From the NCBI RefSeq assembly GCF_009389715.1, contig NC_052395.1:24415482-24479481 (forward strand): a stretch of 64,000 nt of DNA, read 5' to 3'. Positions within the stretch are counted from its first letter, which is position 1; each line of letters begins with the position of its first letter. The notes beneath the pieces are model-generated. The model saw only the letters and a list, made by a program, of their open reading frames with translations. It was not told the origin of the DNA and did not search any database. The position numbers and the translations under genes are program-made. Of the stretch, positions 11,047 through 24,120 are shown piece after piece. The stretch is from Phoenix dactylifera. Its lineage: Eukaryota; Streptophyta; Magnoliopsida; Arecales; Arecaceae.

Positions 11047-12190
11047 GGAGGATTTGCTCATGATGCAATGGTTCTCCTTGGATTATGGGGGCCTCGCTGG
11101 TTTTTTTTTTTTTTCAGTTCATATAAATAATAACCTGTAATATCTCCATGGAGATTGGGCTGGTTGATTTTGATGTTAAACCTTTAGGACCTGTGGTGGT
11201 TAATTTACTGCATGGAAGAAATATGTCTACATGTCTTTATGCAGAAGTTTATGCTGGCACTTGATTGTTGGACATATAATCTAATATCACCTTGATTTAT
11301 AGCCTTCATACGATCTCCCATGTGTTCCCCACATCATTTTGCCATGGTTTTGATGACTATATTATGGTTTACACCTCTGAACTTCTTGTAACACTCATTC
11401 CTATTATTTGGTGCCTGTCTGCTCATAATGAACGTCACCTTTCTCTCAAATGTGCAACTGTGAATAAAACTACTAATAAACATCATAAGGGATGGAGTTC
11501 TCTAACTATCAAAAATAAGAACAAGAGAAGAAAATATAGAGCTTTCAAAGCAATATATATGTGTTTAAGTTTTCTAAATTAAAAATATTTTCAAGATCAT
11601 TTTGAAGACATGCAAGAATGTCTATGTGGGTGTTGAGTGTGTTATTAGCTTTCTTCTCTATAATAAATTCTATTTGTCAAGAGACCATGTAATCATGTCA
11701 CTTGAGCATCATTGAAGATTTTAATAACACTAATATTCCTAAATAATTGAGCTCTTTCAAGTCTTATTTACTCAGTTTAGCTTTTATAAAAACTATTCGA
11801 AATAGAGTATTAGCCGTTACACTAGTTGTAATAATGGAAAACAAAAACTAATATGAGAAAATAATGATATTATTTGCTCAAGCTGCTGCTTTTCAAAAAA
11901 AAATTATCTACAGCTATTATTTTAATTTACACACACAGAGAAAAAGACAAAAGAAAGAAAGAACGTTGCGACAACGGCCGTTTCTGCAATTACGGAACTT
12001 TGTGGCACCTTAACGCCACTTCCCCTTCTTCTTCTGCTCCGGCGGCCGGCGTCGCTTCCCCTGCCTCCTCCGAATGCCCCCCACGCCTCCCCCACCTCCT
12101 CCTCCGCCCCGGCCCCTCTCTTCGAGCGCAGGTGCCCCGCCGCCTTCGATGCTGTCGTCGGCCCCGCCTTACCCGTGTGATGTAAGGTAA
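11047..12190. other. isocitrate lyase 3' UTR and intergenic spacer
   Basis: AT-rich sequence with AATAAT-type poly(A) signals near 11127-11135. No gene is recognised until the GC-rich PPR-like sequence beginning near 12000-12200. Confidence 0.5.
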
Positions 12191-12199
12191 CGTCTGTTC

Positions 12200-13100
12200 G
12201 ACGGTCCAAACCTCCCTTCACGCAGTCCGTGCTCTTCTTCCCTGACTTCCACCGCCTCTCCAATCCCTTTCCACCCTCATAACCTCCGCGCAATCAATTC
12301 CGCCGACGAGCGCTCGCCTCCCAGATCTCCTCGTCCAGCGCAAGGACTGGATCCCTCTCCACCGATCTAAACCCTGCCTCCTCTCCCCCGATCTCTTCCT
12401 CCAAGTCCTCTCCTTAACCCAGCCCTACCCCGAGATCTCCCTCCACTTCTTTAATTCGGCCAATTCCAAGCTAGGGCTGCTCCCTGACCTCCGCTCCCTC
12501 TCCAGGATGGTCCAAATCGTCGTCGAGTCCGACTTCCTCGACCCCGCGAAGCACATTTTCTATTCGGTCATTCGATCCGAGCCGGCGCCGGCGGTGATCG
12601 GTTCGATTCTCCGCGCCTCCACCTGTTCTAAGTTTCGTTCTTGAATCTTATGCTTGTCTGCATCAATTGCCAGTTGCTTGGAGACTTTTAGAAACAATTA
12701 GGGTTTTGGAGTGTCAGCTGTCGGCCACCAGCTGCAATGCGCTGCTTGATGCATTGTGCTCGGACGATAGGACCGGGACGGCAGGGTGTTTCGACGCTGC
12801 CGTCGTCAGGACTGGGAGTTTGCCGGATTCCAATCCGTGGACGCGACTTCTTATACTGCACCTCTTGGGGCACTTTTCAAGAAAAGGAGGGTTGAAGAAG
12901 GCCATGAATCTGTTGAGATGCTGAGGTTGGGGCTTAAACTTGATGATGGCCACTTTCTGGATTTGTGCAATAAAAAGTTTCATTATTTAAGTTCCATTCA
13001 TGAATCAAGTATGAGTGGCATGTTGCAGGGACATCATTTTTGGATTTTCAACATTTGCTGGTTTCTTATTCTGGGTATTTGTATTTAGGTTGGATTAAAG
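12200..13100 (+). pseudogene. PPR-protein pseudogene
   Basis: The reading 12314-12643 (LPDLLVQRKDWIPLHRSKPC, then LFLQVLSLTQPYPEISLHFF, then a stop after STCSKFRS) resembles the N-terminus of a P-class pentatricopeptide repeat protein. From 12667 a second frame gives SCNALLDALC and, at about 12845, LLGHFSRKGGLKKAMNLL, which are degenerate 35-residue PPR helices. From 12786 a third frame gives SYTAPLGALFKKRRVEEGHE, the same type of repeat. The repeats are split among frames and stop after two or three, so no complete protein remains. Members of this family bind organellar RNA. The function here is presumably lost. It could alternatively be a badly eroded active gene with small introns, but the frames do not support that. 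Confidence 0.6.
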
Positions 13101-14640
13101 TGCAGGTGGGAGAAACTTTTCTGCAATCCACAGGTTTGATGCATAGACTTTTCATTTAACCATATCTACAATGAATTATAGCTGCCAAGGATGAGTTTTT
13201 CATGTAAATGTCCTTAGGCATGATTTCTGGAAAAAAAATATTGGACAGAATAATTCCTAGCCATATTTCTTGACTGATTGAGCTGAGAATAGCTGTTTGC
13301 TAAAAGTGCCCATTATATCTAGAATAATTCTTCCCTCTTTGAAACTTTTTCCAATCTAGGAAAACACACAGTCCAAAAGATTGAAGTCACTCAATTGAGG
13401 TGATATGAAGTTGAAGGGTTTCAAAGCAGAGGGCAGGACTAGGGAGACTTGGATTAAAGTTGTGAGAAATATTATGACTGCGCTTTTTTCTGTTAGTGAA
13501 CTTGTTGGAGGAGAAATGTTGATGAACGAACTTAATGTTTATATTGAGGGTTGCATCAGAAATGATGAAAATTGTAAATTGACTAGAATCAATCATGGTG
13601 GGGACATGATCCTAGCTAGTGAGCAAAGCACTTGAATTGTAAATTATCTAAAACATGAAGATCAATTCTGGAAGTGTTGACTTCCTTTTCACCTCAAATT
13701 TCTCTGTGGTTAGCTATATTAACCCTCTTTCCTCAATTCAGTAGCTTGTCTAAATCCAGTTGTTTCATGGGTTGCTATAGTGGAAAAAATCAAATGCTTT
13801 TGCTATTGTTTTGTCAAAGAATAATGCTTTGGCATTGTTTATGAGCATCATTCAGATGTTCCACAATGCAAAACTCCACGTGCTTTGTATGTGTTCGACC
13901 TGAAAATTTGAGCGACAGTTGTCATATAGCCTCTCAAATGAAATATAGTCTTTGCTGAAAGACATCACATGAAATTTTTATTAGTTACAGGTTTAGAATT
14001 ATTTTTTTGTTCCCTTGGTAAGAAGAGTTACGGCTGTGATTACTAATAGCATGCACAATATAGCGAGGACACAGAGCTCTTGCTGACTTCTACAAACATC
14101 AAGTGACCGATTCATAGAATCAAATATTTGCAGGAGAATTTTCTTGGGTTGATGCCTTGCAAGTATGACACCATATGAAGGATTGTCAAGTTGTGGAATT
14201 CTTGTTGAAATGTTTCTGGATGAAATTCACAATTATTATTATAGACATTAGAACTGATAGGATGCAAAAACATAATTGTTTCCTTTGTATTGTATTCATG
14301 CTTTGATTATGCTATTTTATCATGAAGATGATGGGAAACAATATCAATTTTATTTTGTTGGAGTATGAAGAGAATAACATTATAGTTGCTTTCTATTTGC
14401 AGACTTCGAATCATGTTCACTGATTAGAACTGACGTGTGCATTACCTCTTCTGCCAACCATCATATCCAACTCAGCACTTTGAAAGGGACCAGGCAAATG
14501 TCTGAACTTGAACTCCTGGCTGGCATTAAGGTTGTAGCCATTTATTTCAAGAACTAGAGGAATCTGTGCTTTGGAATGAAAATTATTAAGTTCTATCTAG
14601 CTACAAAATGAATTCGATGACATATAGCAAGGTCATGAAG
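13101..14640. other. intergenic, no gene recognised
   Basis: AT-rich sequence. The 76-aa ORF at 13405-13635 contains GRTRETWIKVV, faintly like the tail of RTE-type LINE proteins, but this is too short to assign. The end nearest 14650 should be the 3' UTR of the minus-strand syntaxin gene. Confidence 0.4.
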
Positions 14641-14656
14641 GTTTGCTTTCTTTCAG

Positions 14657-17600
14657 TCATTTCTTCCATGGTTTCAGGATCGAGAGCACAATGATTGCAG
14701 CAATTACCAGAAGGATAATTATAGCAATCATCATACATTTCCTTGAATTTTTCTGAAGATTTTTTGCAGTGTGGAGGGCTTCTGTTCCAGACTGTACATG
14801 GTTCACAGCATTTGACACCTGGAAAGACAATAGCAATGTGAGTAAAGTAGATAAAAACAATGAGAGGGGTGTACTTAACTTTGCAAGAAATTAATAAAAT
14901 TAATGATTGGGCTTCCCTAACAAACTAATGCATTATAATTTATTCAACTAGAACTCCGATTGACTGTATAATTAATTTGAGTATAATTAATGTGCGTACA
15001 ATTGATTCACGGTGTCCTTGGAAAGCTTTTCAGGGAGTGAATAGTATTTGGTCACTCTGTTTCTGCCTGCTACTATATTGCTATACTAGATTAATCATCT
15101 TGATGATGGAACTAAGAACTAACAAACCTTTCTTACTGTAAAAAAGGAACTGAAATGAAAGTTACTACAGCATCATCCAAACATCATAGAGACATAAGGA
15201 AATGCCAATACCACGGCACATTGCCATTTCCCCTGAAAATTTAATGCAGACTGCTTGAAGGAGGATTTTGGTGGAAATGAGTATAGCATCAGTACTTAAG
15301 ATGTTATTAGAAGTGAAACCAAAGACGCCAACCTTATGCGACGTAATCCAAGCGCTAGGTACTTTGTGCTTTTAGACCATGAGTTTGAAACCTATTGAGG
15401 TGAGTGAGGATTTTTGGATCATAATCGGTAAGAGTACTGGTGGAGTGGTGTAAGTTTGTGAAGCACTTTGGTGAGGCAGTGTTTGGAGACTTTGGGGCCT
15501 CGCATTCTGGTTAAATGCCCGGTCCCTCTTAGCTGAAGTTGTTCTGTGTGGGCATCACACAGGTGGTGAGGCAGGGGAGAAACATGTACAAGTTAAATAA
15601 TCGAATGATAAAGAGATATCAATGGTATTCAATTTTGTAACGATATGAAAAGCAAAAGCAAAAATTTGCAAAGTTGCTATGCCTACATGCTAGTGCAAGC
15701 ACTAACAAGCATGTTAGAGGCAATAATAGAATTGTTGAGTAAGGCCTGTTCGAAAGAATTGTTGGCGGTAGGATTTTTGAAAGTAAAGTTTTTATAAAAA
15801 GCTGTTTGCTATTTGGTAACTACATTTTTAAAGTACCGTGTAACTTTAGCATGTGTTTGGCAAACAAACTGAGAAAATACTTTTAGTATGACAAAATGAC
15901 TATAAAGAATATTACATAGTATTATACAACAGAGCATAATAAAATATAATATATATTAATATATAAATTTATAATATAGTATAATATTAATGTGATGAAA
16001 TATAATATTATTATAATATAGTAATATAATATTATATACTATAGCATAATAATTTAATATAATATTAAATTATTTAATATAACATATCAATGTATTATGA
16101 TATAATGTAATATAATATTATATTTATAGTATAATATAATAATAAAGGTATAAAATATTATAATTATTAGCGTGAATTAATTTTCTATCCTTTTGATGAC
16201 TGTGGTATAATATAACATCATATTAAATTATTTAACATAACATATTAATGTATTATAATATAATATTATATTTATAGTATAATACAATAATAACGATATA
16301 AAATATTATAATTATTAGTGTAAATTAATTTTTTATTCTTCGATGACCATTTATCTCTTTATGTAATTATTATATTTTATTATGGATATTTTGGTCCAAA
16401 AAAAATATTATAACTTAAAATAGCTTTTCAACAATTTTTAAAAGTGCTTTTTCCGAGATGCTCCAAAATTGAGTTTCTTCCCAAAAAGTTGTTTTAGCTT
16501 TCTAAAAAAGCTAAAACAACTTTTCGAAAATTTTATTAAACATTTCTATTTTATCTAAAAGTACTTTTGGAAGGCCAGAAAGTGCTTTTTGGCCCTCCAA
16601 AAGCTCCTCAAAGAGGGCTTATCCAAAGTTACTGAATAGTTTGAGAGTAAATAAGTTAATGATATTTCACCTGTCCTTAGTAAATTTCTGAATATAGCAT
16701 CCTCTTGGTTAACAGTAAGTAGAGGGAAACAATTGTGTCAATGGGCTCCATAAGAAGGATCAAACAAAACCTGAATCATAATTGACATGAAAAGTACATA
16801 ATAAAACCAATTCAGATTCAGATTAGGTTTAATTTTCGATATTAGCCTTGTTACTGTTGTCAATTAGGTATGATTATCATTCAAGGGGTGAATTGAAGTC
16901 AACTTTTAGGAGTGAAATATAATTCATCAAAGTTCAAGTCTAAAGTGCTGAAAATCTGACTGAACTGTCCATGCTATTAGAGGAACTTGGTTGAAAAGAG
17001 GCCAGAACTATTATTTAATTTCTTGCTTGTGATACAACCACAAAAGCAGGAGATGCAACTTCCTGGAATTGCCCTGTACTTGGATTAGGAAATTTGAAAA
17101 ACAAATCGCCTGGTTTGGCGAACAAGATTTTTCTTCAGGCAATAGATTATCAGCCAAGGAACCAAGTCGTAACACAATCCCATGTCACACATGATTGGAG
17201 AAGGAATGAAAATATTGAACCTGTTAAATAAAACATTCAAGAAGGGGGTGCTATTTTGATCCAACTACATCAAAGATGAACTGATCATCGACCTTGAAGT
17301 TTCCAGTTCTATAAAATCTAGGCCAAAAATCTGGTTCCAGAGCTCAAGGAAGTGAGTCTAGATCATACCGATTCCAACTTTTCTGCGGTCCTGCCTATGA
17401 TCGGCGATAGCACAGTGTCATCCATCCTCTATTGCGAGATGAATGAAAACACGGCAGTGCAAACCAAGTTTGTTGGAATTGTTTTCTGGGGCTTTGAAGT
17501 GATTAGCAAGGAAATGAAAGGGGATAACAAGCTGGCTGCAGATGCTACCCTCAGGAGCGGCCCAATATATTTGTGGCCTAAGGCCATTTTGTCTTTAAGA

Positions 17601-20600
17601 CCTTCCCTGCAGTAAGACGGCCTAAGGCTAACTTACAGGAGGACCTTTTTTTCTTTCTATTCTTTGAGGTATTTTCTGGGCCTTAAGTGACCGCCTAAGT
17701 CACCTAAGGGTTGGGCCAGCTCTGGCTCAAAACATGGATAAAAACTATCATGGTGTGGTATCAATGAAACTGTTTTTATGCAGTGTTAATAAAATGAACG
17801 AATGAGAAATGAAGGTCGAGTACAGTAGAGTTTTTTCCATTGTTTGAATCATGGTGACCACAATAATGAATGCTTTGGTCAAAAGAACTAAAACAGCATA
17901 GCACATCCATTTCGGGACCTATGCTGCAGCGTTGTTCTAGTTTGGACATGATCAACTGCTTTTGAGACCTAAGGAAACCAAAATCATTACATAATCTATA
18001 CAAGATAACCCGTCAAATATTTTCAACAGTAGCAAGCAAATACGTCCAAGTAAAGGAACAGGGCGGTATGCACCTTATAATAGAGATAAGCTCACTCTTA
18101 TGCAAAAACTCCACAATAACAAAAAAAATTCAATCCATAGATCATAACATTCTGCTGCAGAGTGGTTACCACACATGTTTTGAGCACAATGGCTAACCTG
18201 ACATTCAATGTTGTCTAGTATCTCTCCCTGTGCCTCAACTAGTACTGCCATATCCATGAAAATCTGGAAAGAAAATAATATTAAACCAAATAATTGCATG
18301 AATAAGCTTAATTATCTGGACATCGACAGAAGCTACCTGATGTAGTTCAAGTAGTTTTTTCTCAATCTCTTTGACAGCATCATGCCTTTCTTGAATTTCT
18401 TCCACAGTGCCAATCACCTGCAGAGCCTCATTATCAGTTATCAGAGCACTAGTAAAAATCTGGAAGACCATGTAAAACCTCTTGGAACAGGGTTGAAGAC
18501 ATTGGGTAGTAGATGACCAACATGGTGTGATAAACATATTGTTTGCATATTCTCCATAGCATACAGTGGAAATTGGACATACCTGCCCTCGACCCATGTC
18601 CTGAATTGCCTTTTGAAAGATTTGCTCACTGTTTCCAGTCTCAATCAGATGGTCAATCATCTATACAAGTTTGAGCAGTCACTAAGTAGTGTAATAGAGA
18701 GGCATGATCATGATGAAAATTCTGCATTAGGTGTAAGGCTAACCTCTTCAGTTGGCCGTGCTCCTGTGACTGTTCAAATAACAAGATCTTGAGCCGTAAG
18801 TCCAAGGACATAAACGCTGACGAAGAATGTAATATAAAGGGAACTACAGAACATGAATCTATTAGCTAAGAAGGAAAATAGAGGAAAGGTTTTGAACCTG
18901 CAAAGATCCTTCTTTCGACAACCTCTCTGTATTCATCTTGGATAGTTTGCCGAAGGTTCTGCAAAAGATATTCACTGATTAGAAAAGATACAATAGCAAA
19001 GGCAAAACATTTTTTGTGAGATGGATTGAGAAATAATAGCTGATATACACCTGAAAATCATTCATTTTATCCTTCAATTTCTTTTTCAAGGCACTGCATA
19101 CAAGGGAAATAATAATAATTGAAGTCAACAATTGTAACAACACAATCTTCTGGCTCAGTTGACTTTTAATAGAAATGATAGAAACGTCAGATAAATAGCT
19201 TGTAAAACTCACGCAGTCATAGTCATCCTGGAGCGGTCGACGCCTGTTCCCTTCTCACAGCCAGGCTTACTTCGGTTTATTAAATTCTACAGAGGAAGCA
19301 AGTAAGTACTGCTGAAACTAAAGTCATCATCCTCAAAAAAGTAGTGACACAAAATCCAGAGGATGAATAATACATCTTTGTCAATTTCTTCTAATCGTGT
19401 TTTGATGTTACGCACGATTTTTCCCACTTCATCCACATATTTCTCCATTTGCTGCTTGATTGCTGCGATGAATCAAACATTAATTTTTGGCAACCATCTT
19501 GCTTGATATTTGACAAGGAAGATCATGATGGAACATAAAAGTTAATAAAAGAGAACTGCACCTTTCATGGCAGAGGCTTTAGTAACATATCTAGACTCTT
19601 CCTTAGCTTCCTGGTATAGTTTAGAAATGATTAGTTAACATCACATACTGTACATGTTATAATTGATTGCTGCTTGTGCCTTGGCCTTGTCATTGCATAA
19701 CTTCATAGCACAAGATAGACATACCTCAAAAGAAGCCTTAGTAATCTTTAAGAAATGCAGAAAATATAAGTATAAAAGAGACGGGAACAAAATAATTTGC
19801 TCTAGGCAACTCAAGCGGACATATTACCAGAACTATAAGTGATTTTTTTTTTTTTAAAAAAAAAAATGCAATCTTCGTACCTGAAGTTTTTGAAGGTGTT
19901 TAGATAGCTTTTCCATCAGCTTTTCAACATCTTTAACCTAACATCATAAGAACCAAAATTCTTGAGAAGATACAAGAAAAGATACATTCTGACGTATAAT
20001 CTAACATCTCTGTAAGTACTAATTAAACTATGCATTCCAAGGCAAGTGCTAAAAAGCGTGAGAGAAAAGGAAAGCAAAAGAACATGCAAGCGAACAAAAC
20101 CAACTAGAAAATGAATTAACAGTACATTTTGTATGGTAAACAAGAAAGAAGAGATAGAGAAGATAATCAAGCCTTGCAAGCTAAACATATAGGCCACCAC
20201 ATTTACATCACATTAGATTCAAAAATAATTCATGACTCCTGCGTTCAAATACATGATGTATTGTCAGAACTAGACAGAACTGAGGTCATAGTAAGAGGTA
20301 CCTGTTTAAAAAAATCTTCCATTCCATAGTCTGATTTTCCTTTTGGAACCTGAATTCCTAATTCCATATCTTTCTCCTTAGGAGACCGATCTGAGCTCAT
20401 TACAAAGGAATCCTGCATTGGAATGCACCATGGTGAACAACATATTACTGATGAAGCAGCAGGACAAAATAAGTGCGTATGTGGTCTGAATGAAGATAGT
20501 AAAGATAAAAACAGAAGCCTAGGAACAAAATATTAGTGATGAAGCAGGAGGACAAAATAAGTGCGTATGTGGTCTGAATGAGGATAGTAAAGATAAAAAC

Positions 20601-21868
20601 AGAAGCCTAAGAGTACATAAATTACAAAGTACACTGCTTTGCTTTGACGCCTTTTGATGTCTCGTTGACTTCTAGTCATCAGTCTATACACTGATGGTAG
20701 GGAGCACCTGTCACATGAAAGTTGTCCCCAAATTTTGCCATACTAAGGGAAGCCATCCAACTTTAAAATGTCTTGCTAGTTACTGAAGAGATGTACCCCT
20801 GTGGCCATATTTTCTTCCTTTTTTTTAAACTGCAATTCTAGATTTTCATAAAACTGAGTTCTCATAGCTCTATTCCAACTATATATTCTTGCAGCCAATT
20901 GTTCAGCTGGTTGCCGCTTTTTTTTCTTTGCTTCACATTTCATGAAATAGAACAAGATGAATCTACACCTTTCCCCAAGAAAAGTTTCATAATGCTTAGG
21001 AGCAACCTGAATCAGTTTTTACTTGCAATTCAGGTCCCTAAGTTTTAGCTACATGTCAAATAAAAATAAGAGTATCCGACATATGAACCTCTTTTCAGTT
21101 AAAGTGTCTGATTTATGACCCTTGAAACGAAAGCCATCAACTTACTAAGGTATATGGTTTGTTAGACTCTTCATGGTATATTTTATGAATCGATTCCAAG
21201 TCCGATCCAATAATCTAATTCAGTGTCAACTATATAGAAAGTTTCTGAGCAATTGTGGCTGTACTTTGTAACCATAGCCAAAGTACACTTTTGATGACTA
21301 TGCTGCACGCACAAGCAAATCCTCAACTCAAAGACACGTACCTTTTTCAGCCAAAAATAATTAAAAAAAAGGCATGTACCTTAATTTTAGCAACAGCAAA
21401 TCGAGCAAAAAAATGGATTCAAATTAAACTAAGCTGTTTTCTTGAAGAAGTTAATTTCCATGGGTGCCAACTGGTTCAGTTGGTAAAAGTGGGGCGAAAT
21501 TCATGTATACAAGTAGCAGCTTACGTATATAAAGAAGTTTAACCAGTTCCAAACCCTTGTAACCGGTGCGAAATTTGTGTAGACAAGCAACAAAACTCCC
21601 TTTAAACAAAGAATTCTTTTACATTTGGACACGAAGCCTGGAAGAAGTCTCAAAATTAAACGCCAAAATTTTAAAGCCCCACAGGAATAAATGCAAGACT
21701 ATGCAGTTTATATATAAGATTATGTGATCAAAAAAAAAAGAAGAAGAAATAAAGAACCTTTAGGCCATGAAAAGATCATATATGGGGAAAAAATTGGAAC
21801 AGATTAACTCTACTTTTGCTTGCAACTACAAAAAGGAAGGAGATTATTACAGATAGAAGGTCGTTCAT
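14657..21868 (-). CDS. SYP132: syntaxin of plants SYP132-like (Qa-SNARE), 13 exons, complete
   Basis: A plasma-membrane Qa-SNARE for secretory vesicle fusion. Minus-strand exons are 21868-21851 (MNDLLS), 20412-20302, 19937-19881, 19610-19562, 19462-19374, 19286-19213, 19093-19051, 18958-18898, 18769-18744, 18660-18583, 18417-18337, 18263-18198 and 14818-14657. All have GT-AG borders with matching phases, total 915 nt and give 304 aa, the length I recall for Arabidopsis SYP132. The Habc three-helix region spans about residues 35-155 ([33 protein letters not shown]). The SNARE motif spans about 203-265 with the zero-layer Gln in [13 protein letters not shown] tail anchor spans about 279-299 and ends KPWKK. 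The residue before the anchor is Cys (NSRKCMM) where relatives have Trp, so palmitoylation is conceivable. Start choice: MNDLLSDSF is the family N-terminus and needs the tiny first exon. The last intron is 3379 bp and transposon-rich. Confidence 0.96.
15330..15600 (+). repeat. possible tRNA-related SINE relic
   Basis: Inside the last syntaxin intron, GAGTTTGAAACCT at about 15379-15391 resembles a pol III B box (GGTTCGANTCC) with GTAATCCAAGCGCTAGG upstream. The region is less AT-rich than its surroundings. No A box, tail or target duplication is clear, so this stays a weak call. Confidence 0.25.
16045..16352. repeat. AT-rich tandem duplication, about 150-bp unit x2
   Basis: Segments of about 150 bp (near 16054-16202 and 16205-16350) share the order TTAAATTATTTAA-ATAACATAT-AATGTATTAT, TATATTTATAGTATAATA, TATAAAATATTATAATTATTAG and AATTAATTTT. 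The second copy carries scattered substitutions. Both sit in the last syntaxin intron. Confidence 0.7.
16482..16524. repeat. hairpin inverted repeat
   Basis: The arms AAAAGTTGTTTTAGCTTT and AAAAGCTAAAACAACTTTT are separated by about 4 bp. It is part of a repeat-like stretch (15740-16630) rich in AAAAGTGCTTTT motifs, probably a decayed DNA transposon whose ends I cannot fix. Confidence 0.7.
17552..17724. mobile_element. short hAT-like MITE in syntaxin intron
   Basis: The left end CAGGAGCGGCCCAA and the right end (reverse complement) CAGAGCTGGCCCAA are terminal inverted repeats close to CAGGGGCGGCCCAA of the larger hAT element at 47708-49587. CCTAAGG motifs recur inside. The flanks share only GCT, so the 8-bp target duplication is no longer clear. 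Length is 173 bp. Confidence 0.55.
20436..20611. repeat. 88-bp tandem duplication in syntaxin intron 1
   Basis: 20436-20523 and 20524-20611 are nearly identical head-to-tail copies (shared ATAAGTGCGTATGTGGTCTG and AAAGATAAAAACAGAAGCCT). They differ at only a few positions, which suggests a recent duplication. It lies just upstream of exon 2 on the minus strand. Confidence 0.9.
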
Positions 21869-22115
21869 CTTGTTAGGATTCCACAAGGAGGGGATGCTGA
21901 ACGAGCCTTAGGAAAGTTGAAGAGGGGTTTGGAAGACAGGGAGGAGAATCGAGAAGAAGTTGGCCGGCAGAAAAGAAGCGAGAGGAAGAAAAAAACGACA
22001 AAAGGAGGCGATGCCTGGCGTTAAGAAATACAAGCATTGGAGGCCTCCTGCATATAAAAATTAGAAGCATAGAAGACCACGTATCGTATGAAGCTTCCCA
22101 CGTCCCAATCCTGTC

Positions 22116-22558
22116 GACTCGTTTGGCTCCGGGAAGGGAAGGAGGAAAGTATGGACAATAAAAAAATAGAAAAAATATTTTCTATTTGATTATTTTTTTA
22201 AAAAAATAGAAAAGTGATTTTTTATGGGTTTATATTAAAAAGAAAAAGAAATTAATATATGATATAAAAATGTCCAATTTTTATGGGCTGGAATTTAGAG
22301 TTTTTTTTTCCCAAAAATATCCTTAAACTTTTAAATAGAATAAGATAAATTTTTTTCATTTATTTAGGGCATAACATATAATATATATATATATATTAAA
22401 AAAATAATACTCAATCAAATATAAGTTACTTTACAATATGCCATTTTTTCATGCTCAATTAAATATACAAAAATTATTTTTTTAGATATTATATATTCAA
22501 TCATCAGTTTTTTAGAAAAAATATTTTATTAAAAAAAAGGGGGCAAACCAAACGAGCC
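22116..22558. mobile_element. MITE-like AT-rich element
   Basis: The left end CTCGTTTGGCTCCGGG and the right end (reverse complement) GGCTCGTTTGGTTTGCC form a short imperfect terminal inverted repeat around about 440 bp of very AT-rich sequence. It lies directly upstream of the syntaxin gene. Superfamily and target duplication are not resolved. Confidence 0.4.
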
Positions 22559-22959
22559 TATGTTCATGGAAAGCAATGATATTTTCACCCTTGATTTTTT
22601 TTAAAAAAAGTTTCCCCTTTTTTTCACGAACCAAATGAGCCTTATGTCCATGATAAAATCTGCCTTAACAATTTTTTCTTTTAATTTTCATGCAAGGTGT
22701 TAATTGAATTTGCAAGGGTGTTTGATCACCGTTGCAGTTAAATAAAGAGTTTTTTGCATAGATACCCTTCTAAATATCAGATTTTGCGTGAATACCCTTT
22801 GAAAATTGGTATTTGCATGTATACCCTCGTAAAACTCTGTTATTGTACAAATATCCCTAATATAACGATTGTTCTAACGGTGTTAAAAAAATCATATTTT
22901 TATTAATTAAAAATAAAATTAAAATATGAAATGACGTTATTATCCTTGCTCCCCTTCCT

Positions 22960-23350
22960 CCCCCCACGCCGGTCTGCCCCCTCCCCTACCCCCCGCGCCC
23001 GGATCCCCCTCCTCCCACCGCGCCCGTCTGCCCCCCCCCCCCGTCTTCCCCAACCCCCCGCGCCCAGCTTCCCCCACCATCAACAACCCCAACCCGCGCC
23101 CCCCCCCACCGTGCCCGTCTTCCGCACTCACCGCGCCCGACTTCCCCCTCCTCGCGCCCGTCTTCCCCACTCCCCGCGCCCGGCTTCCACATCACCCCCT
23201 CCCCCCCGCCCCCGGCTTCCCCCCGGCGCCCGTCTTCCCTCCCCCCCCCTCCACGGGATCGCGGGCGACGCGATCGGGAGATCGCGCTCGCGAGATCGCG
23301 ATTGCTGGCGTTCGCCCGCGGGCGTTCGCGACGGCGAGATCGCGATCTCC
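22960..23350. repeat. CpG-rich minisatellite-like insert of the MULE
   Basis: A run of loosely repeated CCGCGCCCG-CTTCCCC units covers 22970-23240. It is followed by a stretch at 23258-23350 dense in GATCGCG and TCGCGA. All six frames give long proline-, arginine- or glycine-rich ORFs because of composition, so none is called as a gene. It contrasts sharply with the AT-rich flanks. Confidence 0.7.
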
Positions 23351-24004
23351 TTCCTCCTTCCTCCCTGGTCTGTGACCCATGACTTGAAAGACTTGCAATT
23401 GACCTTCCGTCAAAACAGATGAACCATGACTTACCAAGCCAAATTTCATATCCCACTATTTTTTATCTATATGACTGATTGGAGGGAACTTGTCGTCTCC
23501 CAGCTCTCCTCTCACGAGGACAAAAAAAATCCCAGACCTTCTTCCAAAATCCAATTCCATTGCAGAAAATTGACACGACCCATATTTCGTTCAGTGTTCC
23601 CTCACTTTCTCCCTTCAAAAGTTACAAGAAACAAAAACAAAAAAACAGAAGGAAAAAAAAAAAAACCAGCTACTGAGACACCAGAAGTATCAACAGTGTA
23701 ATAGATCGAGAGAGAGAATCCTGACGGGCCGAGGTTCCTTTGGATTCTGTGAACCTATGCTTGTTGCCATCCTTCCACGCTTGAACCTTACTCCCCTTAT
23801 GATATTAATCCCATCATCAGATCAATTGCAGGAGGTAAATCTAGATGCAGCCAATTTGCAAATCCCATTGTATATTTTTGTTATATTCATGATAAAGAAA
23901 CAGGCCTTTGGTCGTAGAACCAAATACATTTCCTAATAAATATAGAATTATAAAGGCTATCACATTAATTAATATATCTAAATTCTTTCCATCTACTAGG
24001 ATTT

Positions 24005-24120
24005 GTTTTGCGTAAATACCCTTCTAAATATAGAAAATTGTATGAATATCCTTGTAAAGTTACTATTTGCTTGTATACCCTTATAAAAATTTCTATTTGC
24101 ACGCTTACCCATTAAGGGTA
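24005..24120. repeat. internal third copy of the MULE end motif
   Basis: GCGTAAATACCCTTCTAAATAT at 24011-24032 and the following ATACCCTTATAAAA-type units run in the same direction as the left terminal repeat of the element at 22747-24313, facing its right repeat. 24005-24313 therefore looks like a small terminal-repeat element in its own right. Confidence 0.55.

Noticed and set aside
17352-17615. 87-codon plus-strand ORF in the last syntaxin intron
   Set aside because: It runs into a hAT-like MITE at 17552 and has no recognisable domain.
21460-21580. TGGTTCAGTTGGTAAAAGTGG as a tRNA or SINE A box in syntaxin intron 1
   Set aside because: No B box, acceptor pairing or tail could be found nearby, so similarity to a D arm is probably chance.
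22931-23456. Proline-, arginine- and glycine-rich ORFs of up to 163 codons on both strands
   Set aside because: Caused by C/G-rich repeats inside the MULE. Several frames are open at once and none shows a domain.
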